A program made the translations under genes and the position numbers. The notes beneath the pieces were generated by a model that saw only the letters and a program-made list of their open reading frames with translations, was not told the DNA's origin and searched no databases. A DNA stretch of 33,227 nt from Prevotellaceae bacterium (lineage in GTDB: Bacteria; Bacteroidota; Bacteroidia; Bacteroidales; UBA932), in the NCBI GenBank assembly GCA_031259805.1, contig JAIRKX010000046.1, positions 1 to 33,227 of the forward strand, given 5' to 3'. Below, piece after piece: positions 24,368 to 32,874 of the stretch. Each line of letters opens with the position of its first letter. Position 1 is the stretch's first letter.

Positions 24368-25150
24368 ATGTTTGATTTTATTCATATTAATCTGTCTGAC
24401 ATGCTGGATATTGTCTTTGTGGCATTATTTCTGTATCAAATTTACAAATTGATTCGCGGCACGAGTGCGATGAATATTTTTACCGGTGTGTTGCTACTAT
24501 ATTTCCTTTGGTATGTGGTTCGGGCGTTGCATATGGACTTGTCGTCGGCCATACTGGGGCAGATTTTGGGCGTGGGGATTCTGGCGATTATTATATTATT
24601 TCAACAAGAAATACGTCGCTTCCTGCTGCATTTGGGCAGGCGGTTCAATACGCAGCGCTACGCATGGTTGCAGCGCATCTTCAATCAAAATTCGACGGTA
24701 GCTGTTACACTTGATTTGGATGCGTTGACAATGGCCTGCCGCAATATGTCGGACACGAGAACCGGTGCGCTGATTGTCATCGGGCGTAAATCGGCGATGG
24801 ATATGTATGCTGCTACCGGCGATGTGATCGACGCTAAAATGAACAATCGTCTCCTTGAAAATATCTTCTTTAAGAATTCACCGCTGCACGACGGAGCGGT
24901 GATTATCGTGCACAATAAAATCCATGCTGCCCGCTGCACTCTGCCGATTACCGACCGAACAGTGCCGGCGCAGTACGGTATGCGTCACCGCGCGGCAGTA
25001 GGATTGACCGAAAACACCGATGCGATGGTTGTCGTCGTATCGGAAGAGACCGGGAACATCTCGCTTGTCCACAACGGCCACATCACCCGAATGAGCGGCG
25101 CAAACGAACTGCGCGTAAAAATCGAGGGATTGTTGGCCATCGAATATTAA
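24368..25150 (+). CDS. cdaA: Membrane diadenylate cyclase CdaA
   Basis: CdaA condenses two ATP to cyclic di-AMP, a second messenger for osmotic and envelope control. The 260 residues have three N-terminal transmembrane helices (about 12-28, 36-53, 62-79). A DAC domain follows with the catalytic SPLHDGAVII (DGA at 175-177) and GMRHRAAVGLTE (RHR at 206-208). The ATG at 24368 gives the usual short N-terminus before the first helix; a TTG three codons earlier overlaps the -7 box. In related genomes folP often precedes cdaA (from memory). Here the IS remnant does. It converges on alaS. Confidence 0.95.
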   Translation: MFDFIHINLSDMLDIVFVALFLYQIYKLIRGTSAMNIFTGVLLLYFLWYVVRALHMDLSSAILGQILGVGILAIIILFQQEIRRFLLHLGRRFNTQRYAWLQRIFNQNSTVAVTLDLDALTMACRNMSDTRTGALIVIGRKSAMDMYAATGDVIDAKMNNRLLENIFFKNSPLHDGAVIIVHNKIHAARCTLPITDRTVPAQYGMRHRAAVGLTENTDAMVVVVSEETGNISLVHNGHITRMSGANELRVKIEGLLAIEY

Positions 25151-25165
25151 CGCTCACGTTTTGTA

Positions 25166-27781
25166 TCAATATGCCGTCGCCAATTCGATGGCTCTGTCGA
25201 CGGCGGCCTGCAGGCCGCCGGTTTTTTTGCCGCCGGCGGTAGCCAGAAACTTCTGGCCGCCGCCACTGCCGTCGATTTCTTTGGCGGCTTCGCGTACAAT
25301 GAGGGATGCATTCAGTCCCTGTTCTACCAAATTGTCCGACAACGCGACGGTGAGCGACGGTTTACCGTCGTGTACTACGCCGCCGACAAACACCAGCGCC
25401 GGCTGCTCGTTGCGGATACGGAAAGCCAAATCTTTTACCATATCCGGCGGGATATTCACCGGCAGCACCGCTAGATGGTAGCCATTAACGATCTGCAGGT
25501 GCTGTTGCAGATGCTCCTTGAGTTGTTTCACCCGTTCGGCGACGAAGGCCTGTACTTGTTTTTCCAGTTGGGTATTGTCGCTAATAACTTTGCGGATAGC
25601 TTGCACAAGGTTGGGCGAATGGTTAAACAGTTCGCCGACGCTACGCAGTATGTCCTGGCAGTTGTCGATCAGCGCCTCGGCTTTGGCGGCCGACACGGCT
25701 TCAATCCGACGGACGCCGGCCGCTACGGCGCTCTCGCCGACAATACGGAAAAACCCGATGTCGCCGGTGGCATGGACATGCGTGCCGCCGCACAGTTCTA
25801 TCGACTCGCCGTAGCGCACGACCCGCACCTCCGACTCGTATTTCTCGCCGAACAGCGCCATCGCCCCCATCGCCTGCGCCGCCGCTATCGGCAGCCGGCG
25901 ATGTTCGTCCAGCGGGCTATTGGCGCGTATCAGGGCATTGACCAGATGCTCGACACGGCGGATTTCCCCATCGCTGACTTTTTGGAAATGCGAAAAGTCG
26001 AACCGCAGGTAATCGGGATGCACCAGCGAGCCTTTTTGCTCGACATGCGTGCCCAACACGCTCCGCAGAGCGTAATGCAGCAGGTGCGTCGCGGTGTGAT
26101 TGCACGCTGTAGCCTGCCGGCGCACCGTGTCGACCTGTGCCGTAAACGGAGACATCAGGTCGGCGGGCAGGGTGGCGGCAATATGGATGGTCAATTTGTT
26201 TTCCTTTTTCGTATCGACGATGGCAATCTGCTCCCGTCCGTTGTCAATCGTACCCGCATCGCCCGTCTGACCGCCGCTCTCGCCATAGAAAGGCGTCCGG
26301 TCGAAAACCAGCTGCACCTGCTCTTTGCCTTTGGTTTTCACGCGACGGTAACGCGCAATGTGGACGGTCTCGGTCGTGGTGTCGTAGCCGACAAACGTCG
26401 TCTGCTCTGCCGGTCGCACGATGATCCAGTCGCTCTCTTCGGTGGCGGCGGCGTGGCGGCTGCGCTGTTTTTGGCCTTCCAATTCCTTTTCAAAAGCCGG
26501 CATGTCGACGCTAAAACCCTTTTCGCACGCCATCAATGCCGTTAAATCTACCGGAAATCCATACGTATCGTACAATTGAAACGCCTCTTTGCCGCTGATG
26601 ATTTTCGTGTCGGTGTGCTTGTCGATCACCGAATCGAGCAGGCGGATGCCTGTTTCGAGTGTTCGCAGGAAGGCTGTTTCTTCCTCGCGGAGTACCTGTT
26701 CTATCAACGCCTGCCGCGCGATCAGTTCGGGGTAGGCGGCGCCCATTTCGGCCACCAGCGCCGGCGCCAGACGACAAATAAACGGCTCGTTAAGCCCCAG
26801 GAACGTATAGCCGTAGCGCACTGCCCGCCGCAAAATCCGCCGGATGACGTACCCCGCTTTGGCATTCGACGGCAGTTGACCGTCGGCAATCGAAAAACAG
26901 CACGTCCGCAGGTGGTCGGCAATCACGCGCATCGCCACCGTTTCCTGCGGGTGCGCCCCGTAGGTCTTCCCGCACAGGCGGGCTATTTCGCGAATAACAG
27001 GCTGGAACACGTCCGTATCGTAATTACTCTTTTTCCCCTGCAGCAGCATACACAGCCGCTCGAAGCCCATTCCGGTATCGACATGTTTTTTGGGTAACAA
27101 CTCCAGCGTGCCATTGGCCTTACGGTTATATTGAATAAACACCAGATTCCATATTTCGACCAGCAGCGGATGCCCCTGATTGACCAGTGTCGCCCCGTCG
27201 ACACGCTGCCGTTCCTCGTCGTCGCGCAGGTCGGCATGGATTTCGCTGCACGGGCCGCACGGGCCTACGTCGCCCATTTCCCAAAAATTATCCTTCCGCG
27301 AGCCACGCAGAATACGCTCGTCGGGCAGAAATTGACGCCAAATTGTCAACGCTTCGGTATCGGCCTCCAGATGGTCCGGCGCGTAGCCTTCAAAACAGGT
27401 TACATATAACCGTTCCCTGTCGATTTTATATACCTCCGTCAGCAGTTCCCACGCCCACGCAATCGCTTCCTGTTTAAAATAATCACCAAAACTCCAATTG
27501 CCCAGCATTTCGAACATCGTATGATGATAGGTATCGTGCCCGACCTCCTCCAAATCGTTGTGTTTGCCGCTTACGCGCAGGCATTTTTGCGTATCGGCCA
27601 CGCGTGGGTGTTCGGGCGGCGTATTACCGAGAAACCAGTCTTTAAACTGATTCATCCCGGCATTGGTAAACATGAGCGTCGGGTCGTTTTTCACCACTAT
27701 CGGCGCCGACGGGACAATGGCGTGTTGTTTATTGGCAAAAAAAGTAAGAAAGGTTTGACGGATTTCCTGAGACGTGATCAT
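25166..27781 (-). CDS. alaS: Alanyl-tRNA synthetase
   Basis: AlaRS charges tRNA-Ala and hydrolyses mischarged Ser/Gly. The 871 residues have all domains. The class II catalytic core starts ITSQEIRQTFLTFFANKQHAIVPSAP, with TNAGMNQFKD and HTMFEMLGNWSFGDYFK. A helical tRNA-binding region follows. The editing domain has the zinc ligands HTATHLLHYALR and CGGTHVHATGDIG. A C-terminal C-Ala domain ends in GGSGGGQKFLATAGGKKTGGL. The ATG at 27781 gives the family N-terminus. The frame is open 13 codons further but only with hydrophobic, non-family residues. TAATTTTG on the minus strand at 27827-27820 is a possible -7 box. It is divergent from the M23 gene. Confidence 0.97.
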   Translation of the reverse strand: MITSQEIRQTFLTFFANKQHAIVPSAPIVVKNDPTLMFTNAGMNQFKDWFLGNTPPEHPRVADTQKCLRVSGKHNDLEEVGHDTYHHTMFEMLGNWSFGDYFKQEAIAWAWELLTEVYKIDRERLYVTCFEGYAPDHLEADTEALTIWRQFLPDERILRGSRKDNFWEMGDVGPCGPCSEIHADLRDDEERQRVDGATLVNQGHPLLVEIWNLVFIQYNRKANGTLELLPKKHVDTGMGFERLCMLLQGKKSNYDTDVFQPVIREIARLCGKTYGAHPQETVAMRVIADHLRTCCFSIADGQLPSNAKAGYVIRRILRRAVRYGYTFLGLNEPFICRLAPALVAEMGAAYPELIARQALIEQVLREEETAFLRTLETGIRLLDSVIDKHTDTKIISGKEAFQLYDTYGFPVDLTALMACEKGFSVDMPAFEKELEGQKQRSRHAAATEESDWIIVRPAEQTTFVGYDTTTETVHIARYRRVKTKGKEQVQLVFDRTPFYGESGGQTGDAGTIDNGREQIAIVDTKKENKLTIHIAATLPADLMSPFTAQVDTVRRQATACNHTATHLLHYALRSVLGTHVEQKGSLVHPDYLRFDFSHFQKVSDGEIRRVEHLVNALIRANSPLDEHRRLPIAAAQAMGAMALFGEKYESEVRVVRYGESIELCGGTHVHATGDIGFFRIVGESAVAAGVRRIEAVSAAKAEALIDNCQDILRSVGELFNHSPNLVQAIRKVISDNTQLEKQVQAFVAERVKQLKEHLQQHLQIVNGYHLAVLPVNIPPDMVKDLAFRIRNEQPALVFVGGVVHDGKPSLTVALSDNLVEQGLNASLIVREAAKEIDGSGGGQKFLATAGGKKTGGLQAAVDRAIELATAY
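25201..25228 (+). terminator. Terminator of cdaA embedded in the alaS 3' end
   Basis: A perfect 20-base palindrome (25201-25220; stem CGGCGGCC, tetraloop TGCA) is followed by GTTTTTTT. It stands 50 bases after the cdaA stop but lies within alaS codons on the other strand, so the two functions share the same bases. Confidence 0.6.
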
Positions 27782-27857
27782 AATGACAAAAGATATTAAT
27801 AATACGATGAATTTTTGCACAAAATTACAATTTTTTCGTCTACTTAGAAAAAATCAT

Positions 27858-27865
27858 TATATTTG
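27858..27865 (+). promoter_or_regulatory. -7 box of the M23 peptidase operon
   Basis: TATATTTG matches TAnnTTTG, 31 bases before the ATG at 27897. The -33 element is not clear. Confidence 0.45.
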
Positions 27866-27896
27866 CACACCAATAAAAAGAATTTTACCTAATTAC

Positions 27897-28862
27897 ATGG
27901 CTCGATCACAATATAAATTTAATGCTGAAACGCTTTTATTTGAAGTAACTCGCATCTCCCGAGGAACGAAGTTTAAGCGTTTTCTCTGCGGGTTCTTAGT
28001 GAGCGCTCTGTTGACCGTGGGGTATTACATGATCTACATTCAATATTTTGATACGCCGCATTTGCTCTCGATGCGACGGGAAAATGCCGACTTGTTGGTT
28101 AAATACGATTTACTGAATAAACGCTTTGAAGAAGCGAACGCTTTCCTGACGCAAATACAACATCGCGACAATAATGTATATCGCGCTACATTCGGCTTGG
28201 AGATTATCCCTTCGTCCATCCGCGACGCCGGCTTCGGCGGGGTTGAAAGGTACAGTCATCTCGAAAAATCGAACTATGCATCGGCCTTAATCCAAACGTC
28301 GCAACAATTGGATATTCTCCTGAAAAAAGCCTATATTCAATCCATTTCTTTTGATACTATTACCAAACTGGCAGCCATGACCGAACAAATGAGCTACTGC
28401 GTCCCGGCCATCCAGCCTGTTTCTTCGGATAAAATGCGTATTACCGACGGCTTCCGCTACCGCATTAATCCGGTAGATGGAAGAGGCCAACACCACAGGG
28501 GAATTGACGTCGGTGTTCCCACAGGAACGCCGATATTCGCTACCGGAAACGGAGTAGTAGAAACCACCAAATATTCCTTTCTCGGATACGGTAACTGTGT
28601 CGTTATTAATCATGGCTTCGGGTATTCTACCCTCTATGCACACTTATATAAAATTATGGTATCCGAAGGACAACCGATTAAACGTGGCGAACAAATAGGA
28701 CTGTCGGGCAATACGGGCAAAAGTACCGGCCCGCACTTGCACTACGAAGTATTGTATCAAGGCAAACACCAAAACCCGATAAATTATTTCAGCAGCGATA
28801 TCGACATCGACGAATATGAAAAAATCCTGGCAAACGCCCAGGAAAATAAAGAATTTGACTAA
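27897..28862 (+). CDS. Membrane-anchored M23 (LytM) peptidase, first copy
   Basis: A peptidoglycan endopeptidase of the cell envelope. The 321 residues have a cytoplasmic N-terminus, one transmembrane helix (about 29-49) and a periplasmic coiled coil (about 55-95). The C-terminal M23 domain has His200 and Asp204 in HRGIDVG and the HLH motif at 280-282 (GPHLHYEV), all metal or catalytic residues present. The start at 27897 follows the promoter and matches the paralogue's layout. The stop and the next ATG overlap (TAATG), so the two M23 genes are translated together. Confidence 0.92.
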   Translation: MARSQYKFNAETLLFEVTRISRGTKFKRFLCGFLVSALLTVGYYMIYIQYFDTPHLLSMRRENADLLVKYDLLNKRFEEANAFLTQIQHRDNNVYRATFGLEIIPSSIRDAGFGGVERYSHLEKSNYASALIQTSQQLDILLKKAYIQSISFDTITKLAAMTEQMSYCVPAIQPVSSDKMRITDGFRYRINPVDGRGQHHRGIDVGVPTGTPIFATGNGVVETTKYSFLGYGNCVVINHGFGYSTLYAHLYKIMVSEGQPIKRGEQIGLSGNTGKSTGPHLHYEVLYQGKHQNPINYFSSDIDIDEYEKILANAQENKEFD

Positions 28863-29830
28863 TGCAATACCGGTATAAATACAGTCAGGAGTATCTTGAT
28901 TTCGTTAAGGTACGTCGAGGTATCTGGCGCGGAGCGTGGCGTTTTTCGCTCTATTTTGTAGGAAGCGTACTGGTGGCGATTGTGTATTACTTTGTTTTTT
29001 CGGCATTCTTCTATACGCCGGAAGAACGCGGGTTGCTGCGCGAAAATCAACTGCTCGCCCAACAATACGACGCGCTGAACCAACGTTTCGACCAGCTGGA
29101 AACCGTGTTGAACGACATCAGCCAGCGCGACAACCAAATTTACCATACCATTTTTCAGGCCGACCCGCTACCCTTTACGGGCACGGGCATCGGCGGCGTC
29201 GACCGCTATGAGGAATTGGAGTCGTTTAGCAATAAAGATTTGGTGATAACGACCGACCAACGCCTGCACAACCTCGCGCTCCGTGTGCAAAAGCAATCCG
29301 CTTCGCTCGATAGCATTACCGCCCTGCTGCAACGCCAGAAAACGGCATTCCTGAGCCTGCCGGCCATACAACCCATACGGAATAAAGACCTGTCGCGCAC
29401 CGGCGCTTCTGTAGGACTGCGCATTCACCCATTCTACAAAGTGCTGCGGGAGCATACGGGCATTGATTTTATTGCCGCGATGGGCGTCGATGTCATGGCC
29501 ACGGGCGACGGCGTCGTCGCCGTCGTAGAACGTTCGATGCGGGGATATGGAAACAAAGTCGTCATCGACCATGGGAACGGCTACACAACCGTATATGCAC
29601 ACCTTAATACTATTAGCGTAGCAAAAGGGCAACGGGTAACGCGCGGGCAAGTCATCGCAACGGTCGGGAACTCCGGCATGGCGATGGCCATGACGCCACA
29701 CCTCCACTACGAAGTGTTGAAGGACGGCGAAGTGCAGGACCCGTTACATTTTTTTATCATCGACATCATGCCCGCCGAGCGCGACCGGATGATACAGCTG
29801 GCAACCAACAGCGGACAGTCGCTGGATTAG
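28862..29830 (+). CDS. Membrane-anchored M23 (LytM) peptidase, second copy
   Basis: A paralogue of the preceding gene with the same plan: 322 residues, a transmembrane helix at about 29-50 and a coiled coil at 55-95 (ENQLLAQQYDALNQRFDQLE). The M23 domain has His198 and Asp202 (HTGIDF) and HLH at 280-282. Both copies keep a complete active site, so both are probably active and may work as a pair. The frame ends at a TAG. Directly behind it, in the same frame, 32 more sense codons encode a Glu/Lys/Pro-rich tail. The MerR gene follows after 74 bases. Confidence 0.92.
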   Translation: MQYRYKYSQEYLDFVKVRRGIWRGAWRFSLYFVGSVLVAIVYYFVFSAFFYTPEERGLLRENQLLAQQYDALNQRFDQLETVLNDISQRDNQIYHTIFQADPLPFTGTGIGGVDRYEELESFSNKDLVITTDQRLHNLALRVQKQSASLDSITALLQRQKTAFLSLPAIQPIRNKDLSRTGASVGLRIHPFYKVLREHTGIDFIAAMGVDVMATGDGVVAVVERSMRGYGNKVVIDHGNGYTTVYAHLNTISVAKGQRVTRGQVIATVGNSGMAMAMTPHLHYEVLKDGEVQDPLHFFIIDIMPAERDRMIQLATNSGQSLD

Positions 29831-29904
29831 GAAGAGCAGGAGGAAGTAGAAAAACAGGAAGAACCGGAGAAACCGGAAGAACCGGAGAAAAAGGAGGAAA
29901 ACAA
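29831..29904 (+). other. Purine-rich in-frame extension after the M23 stop
   Basis: Almost pure A/G with short repeats of GAACCGGAGAAA. In the M23 frame it reads EEQEEVEKQEEPEKPEEPEK and ends at a second TAG (29927-29929) inside the MerR gene. AAGGAGG at 29891-29897 can serve as a strong Shine-Dalgarno for the MerR ATG at 29905. Confidence 0.5.
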
Positions 29905-30243
29905 ATGGCATACAAAGAACCAATCATAGAAAAAATATACTACACTATCGGAGAAGTAGCCGAACTGTTGGGTGAATCGACCTCGCTGATACGCTTCTGG
30001 TCGAATAAAATGGACGACATTATCCACCCGACCAAAAACCGTAAGGGCAACCGTTTATTTACGCCCCACGACGTCGAGACCCTCAAAATCCTGCACCGGC
30101 TCACCAAAGAACAGGGGATGACCCTCGAAGGCGCACACAAACGAATCAAAGAAAACAAGCCCGGCGAGAATCATAACCTCGAAATTATCGAATCGTTGAA
30201 CGCGATAAAACAAGAACTGCTCGAAGTAAAAGAACTGCTGTAA
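29905..30243 (+). CDS. MerR-family transcriptional regulator
   Basis: A small DNA-binding regulator of 112 residues. The winged helix-turn-helix is KIYYTIGEVAELLGESTSLIRFWSNKM (about 10-36), followed by the wing (NRKGNRLFTPHDVETLKILHRLT). A C-terminal helix (IIESLNAIKQELLEVKELL) serves for dimerisation. There is no separate effector domain and no Cys, so it is not a metal sensor of the classical type. It sits between the M23 pair and the Nif3 gene, 12 bases before the latter. A cell-envelope link is suggested only by neighbourhood. Confidence 0.9.
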   Translation: MAYKEPIIEKIYYTIGEVAELLGESTSLIRFWSNKMDDIIHPTKNRKGNRLFTPHDVETLKILHRLTKEQGMTLEGAHKRIKENKPGENHNLEIIESLNAIKQELLEVKELL

Positions 30244-30255
30244 CCCACCCTGCAC

Positions 30256-31047
30256 ATGAATCGACCGACTGCCGCACAAATAGCCGCAATCATAGAAGAA
30301 CTGGCGCCCCTGCATTATCAGGAACCTTACGACAATGCCGGATTCTGCGTCGGCAACCCGCACACCGAAATCACGGCGGCGCTCCTGTGCGTAGACGTAA
30401 CCGACGCCGTCCTCCGTGAAGCCATAGAAACAGGCGCTAACCTTATCATCTCGCACCACCCCGTTATTTTTAAAGGACTGAAACACCTGACCGGACAAAC
30501 CTGCGTGGAACGGATCGTAACGCAAGCAATCAAGCACGACCTTGTACTCTATGCCGCCCATACGAATATCGACAGCGTACGCGGCGGAGTGAGCGAGGGC
30601 ATGTGCCAACGACTGGGGCTACGCCACACCAAAATCCTCGCGCCCCGTGAAGCCGGCGCCGACACAGGCTTTGGCATGGCCGGCGAATTGCCGCAGCCGC
30701 TCTCACCGGCGGATTTTCTACAAACCGTTAAAACGACATTCGGAACGCCGGTACTCCGTTACTCACAACCGCCGGCGGGGACTATCACACGAGTCGCCGT
30801 ATGCGGGGGCAGCGGGGCATTCCTCATTCCGGCAGCCGCAACCGACGGTGTACAGGCATTCATCAGCGCCGACTTTAAGTACCACGACTTTTTCGATGCC
30901 GACAACCACCTGATGATTATCGACGTCGGCCATTACGAAAGCGAACAGGAGGTAATCCACATTTTTTACCGTTGTCTTACGAAAAAAATGCCTACCTTTG
31001 CCATCCAAATGACAAAAAACAATACCAACGCAATAAATTATTATTAA
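30256..31047 (+). CDS. Nif3-like dinuclear metal centre protein
   Basis: A conserved cytoplasmic protein that forms hexameric rings with a two-metal site. GTP cyclohydrolase I type 2 is a common annotation, but the true activity is uncertain. The 263 residues carry ISHHPVIFKGLKHLTG (His67, His68), YAAHTNIDSVRGG (His102, Asp106) and the C-terminal DVGHYESEQ with His and Glu ligands. The end, KKMPTFAIQMTKNNTNAINYY, is typical of the Bacteroidota branch. It is shorter than the ~365-residue members because the CutA-like insert is absent. The zinc-ribbon gene starts 3 bases after its stop. Confidence 0.93.
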   Translation: MNRPTAAQIAAIIEELAPLHYQEPYDNAGFCVGNPHTEITAALLCVDVTDAVLREAIETGANLIISHHPVIFKGLKHLTGQTCVERIVTQAIKHDLVLYAAHTNIDSVRGGVSEGMCQRLGLRHTKILAPREAGADTGFGMAGELPQPLSPADFLQTVKTTFGTPVLRYSQPPAGTITRVAVCGGSGAFLIPAAATDGVQAFISADFKYHDFFDADNHLMIIDVGHYESEQEVIHIFYRCLTKKMPTFAIQMTKNNTNAINYY

Positions 31048-31050
31048 AAT

Positions 31051-32493
31051 ATGGCATCAAAAGAAACAGCAACAGAAAAAACGCCCGTAGAGAATGAAAC
31101 CCTTCCGGTAACCACCGAGGCAACCCCTGCTAAAAAAGTAGCAGCTAAGAAAGCGCCTGCTAAAAAGGCAGCAGCTAAGAAAGCCCCTGCTAAAAAAGCA
31201 GCAGCTAAAACAACCCCTAAAACAGTAGCCGTTGAGACAGCGCCCGTAGCCGTTGAGACAACCCACGTAGCCGCTGAGACAACCCCCGTAGCCGCTGAGA
31301 CAGCGCCCGTAGCCGTTGAGACCGCGCCTGTAGCCGTTGAGACAGCGCCCGTAGCCGTTGAGACAGCGCCCGTAGCCGTTGAGACCGCGCCCGTAGCCGT
31401 TGAGACAGCGCCTGTAGCCGTTGAGACAGCGCCTGTAGTCGTTGCGACAGCGCCCGTAGCCGTTGAGACCGCGCCTGTAGCCGTTGAGACCGCGCCCGTA
31501 GCCGTTGAGACAACCCCTGTAGCCGCTGAGACAGCGCCCGTAGCCGTTGAGACAGCGCCCGTAGCCGTTGAGACAGCCCCTGTAGTCGTTGCGACAGCGC
31601 CTGTAGCCGTTGAGACAGCGCCTGTAGCAGCTAAGGCAACCCCTGTAGCAGCTAAGGCCACCCCGGCTAAAAAAACAACAGCTAAGGCAGCAGCTAAAAC
31701 CATTCTGACTAAGACGACTCCGACAGCGCCTAAGGCGGCGCCGGTTAAAAAGACAATAACGGATAATGACACACCGGAAGCGAAATTGCGCATCCTTTTT
31801 CAAATGCAACAAGCTGACTCGCAAGCCGACCAGCTACGGCTACTACGCGGCGAACTACCGCTCGAAGTGCGCGACCTCGAAGATGAAATCCACGGACTGA
31901 AAACACGGATCTCGAACCTGCAAGCCGACGTAAAAGCCATAGATTCGAATATCACCAAGAAAAAAATAGATATCGAAACAGCTACAGAAGCAGTAAAACG
32001 CTACGGCGAGCAACAAAAGAACGTAAAAAATAACCGTGAATACGATTCACTGTCAAAAGAAATCGAATACCAAAATCTGGAAATCGAACTGGCCAACAAG
32101 CGCGTAAGAGAATATAGCGAACAAATGAGAGAGCGTAAAACCATGCTCGACGAAACCAAAAAACGCATGACCGAACGCAGCGAAGACCTCGAAATAAAGA
32201 AAAGAGAACTCGACGAAATAATCGCCGAAACCGCTAAAGACGAAAAGGAATTAGAAAAAAAATCAGCCGCACTGCAAGCCCTGCTCGACCCCCGCATGCT
32301 GACCGCCTACCTGAAAGTACGCAAAAACGCCCGCAACGGACTGGCTGTAGTAAAAGTACAACGCGATGCATGCGGCGGATGCTTCAATAAAATCCCCCCA
32401 CAGCGACAATTAGACATTATATTATGCAAGAAAATAATCGTCTGCGAATACTGCGGAAGAATACTGGTAGACAGTAGTTTTGAGGAAATGTAA
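31051..32493 (+). CDS. Coiled-coil / C4 zinc-ribbon protein with long heptapeptide-repeat N-terminus
   Basis: The 480 residues have four parts. An Ala/Lys/Pro-rich basic segment resembles the tail of histone H1 (PAKKAAAKKAPAKKAAAK, about 25-55). About 21 tandem heptads of the type AVETAPV span residues 60-206. A second Lys/Ala/Thr segment follows. The conserved core (about 235-480) is a long helical hairpin/coiled coil (EAKLRILFQMQQADSQADQL ... KKKSAALQALLDPRML) ending in a zinc ribbon with two Cys pairs (CGGC, CEYC). The core is the C4-type zinc-ribbon family usually found next to Nif3 and possibly acting on nucleic acids. Family members normally have only the core of about 250 residues, so the repeat-rich N-terminus is the odd part. 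Confidence 0.9.
   Translation: MASKETATEKTPVENETLPVTTEATPAKKVAAKKAPAKKAAAKKAPAKKAAAKTTPKTVAVETAPVAVETTHVAAETTPVAAETAPVAVETAPVAVETAPVAVETAPVAVETAPVAVETAPVAVETAPVVVATAPVAVETAPVAVETAPVAVETTPVAAETAPVAVETAPVAVETAPVVVATAPVAVETAPVAAKATPVAAKATPAKKTTAKAAAKTILTKTTPTAPKAAPVKKTITDNDTPEAKLRILFQMQQADSQADQLRLLRGELPLEVRDLEDEIHGLKTRISNLQADVKAIDSNITKKKIDIETATEAVKRYGEQQKNVKNNREYDSLSKEIEYQNLEIELANKRVREYSEQMRERKTMLDETKKRMTERSEDLEIKKRELDEIIAETAKDEKELEKKSAALQALLDPRMLTAYLKVRKNARNGLAVVKVQRDACGGCFNKIPPQRQLDIILCKKIIVCEYCGRILVDSSFEEM
31228..31668 (+). repeat. 21-bp tandem array in coding sequence, 21 units
   Basis: Each unit encodes one heptad (A-V-E-T-A-P-V and close variants such as VVATAPV and AAKATPV). The period is exactly 21 bases throughout. 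Most units are identical or differ at one or two silent or conservative sites, so the array is young and its copy number is likely to vary. Confidence 0.95.
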
Positions 32494-32606
32494 AGGTATC
32501 AAACCCAAGACGCGAGGCATCTGCTTCCCCCCCTGCGACCCACAACGTAACGCCACCCAATAACCCGCAGATTTACGCAGAAGCCCCGTAAAACGCCCAC
32601 AAAAAT
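32494..32606. other. Intergenic gap before tRNA-Gly
   Basis: I see no gene or strong hairpin here. The region holds C-runs, and the tRNA promoter begins at its right end. Confidence 0.4.
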
Positions 32607-32638
32607 TTTGTGAATTCAAAAAAAAATGCATACCTTTG
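32607..32638 (+). promoter_or_regulatory. Promoter of tRNA-Gly
   Basis: TTTG at 32607-32610, a 20-base spacer and TACCTTTG at 32631-32638 match the consensus fully, 12 bases before the tRNA. Confidence 0.65.
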
Positions 32639-32649
32639 CACCATAAAAC

Positions 32650-32722
32650 GCGGAAATAGCTCAGTTGGTAGAGCATAACCTTGCCAAGGTTAGGGTCGCG
32701 AGTTCGAGTCTCGTTTTCCGCT
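32650..32722 (+). tRNA. tRNA-Gly, anticodon GCC
   Basis: A complete cloverleaf of 73 bases. The acceptor stem GCGGAAA/TTTCCGC is followed by discriminator T. The D-arm is GCTC/GAGC with AGTTGGTA, and the anticodon arm is TAACC/GGTTA with loop TTGCCAA (GCC). The T-arm has TTCGAGT between GCGAG and CTCGT. CCA is not encoded, so it must be added after transcription. Confidence 0.97.
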
Positions 32723-32768
32723 CAAACATAATCTTTTGTTTTCACCATATAATTTTGATTTCATAACG

Positions 32769-32802
32769 AAAATCCGCTGCACCATAGCAGCGGATTTTTT
32801 TT
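32769..32802 (+). terminator. Rho-independent terminator after tRNA-Gly
   Basis: AAAATCCGCTGC (32769-32780) pairs perfectly with GCAGCGGATTTT (32787-32798) around a 6-base loop and ends in a T-run. Confidence 0.9.
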
Positions 32803-32874
32803 ATGCCCCCTTCTTTTTTCATATTAAAAATGCATTATTAAATGCAAAAAAGATTATAAAACAAAAAAAATAAC

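Noticed and set aside
30972..31000. TTG-N18-TACCTTTG promoter in front of the zinc-ribbon gene
   Set aside because: The -7 box is made of the codons for Pro-Thr-Phe-Ala, a conserved stretch at the Nif3 C-terminus, so the match may be forced by the protein. A promoter here remains possible but is not supported independently.
31044..31824. Minus-strand ORFs of about 250 codons over the zinc-ribbon gene
   Set aside because: They are mirror images of the 21-bp coding array, whose period keeps several frames open. The plus strand has the conserved core.
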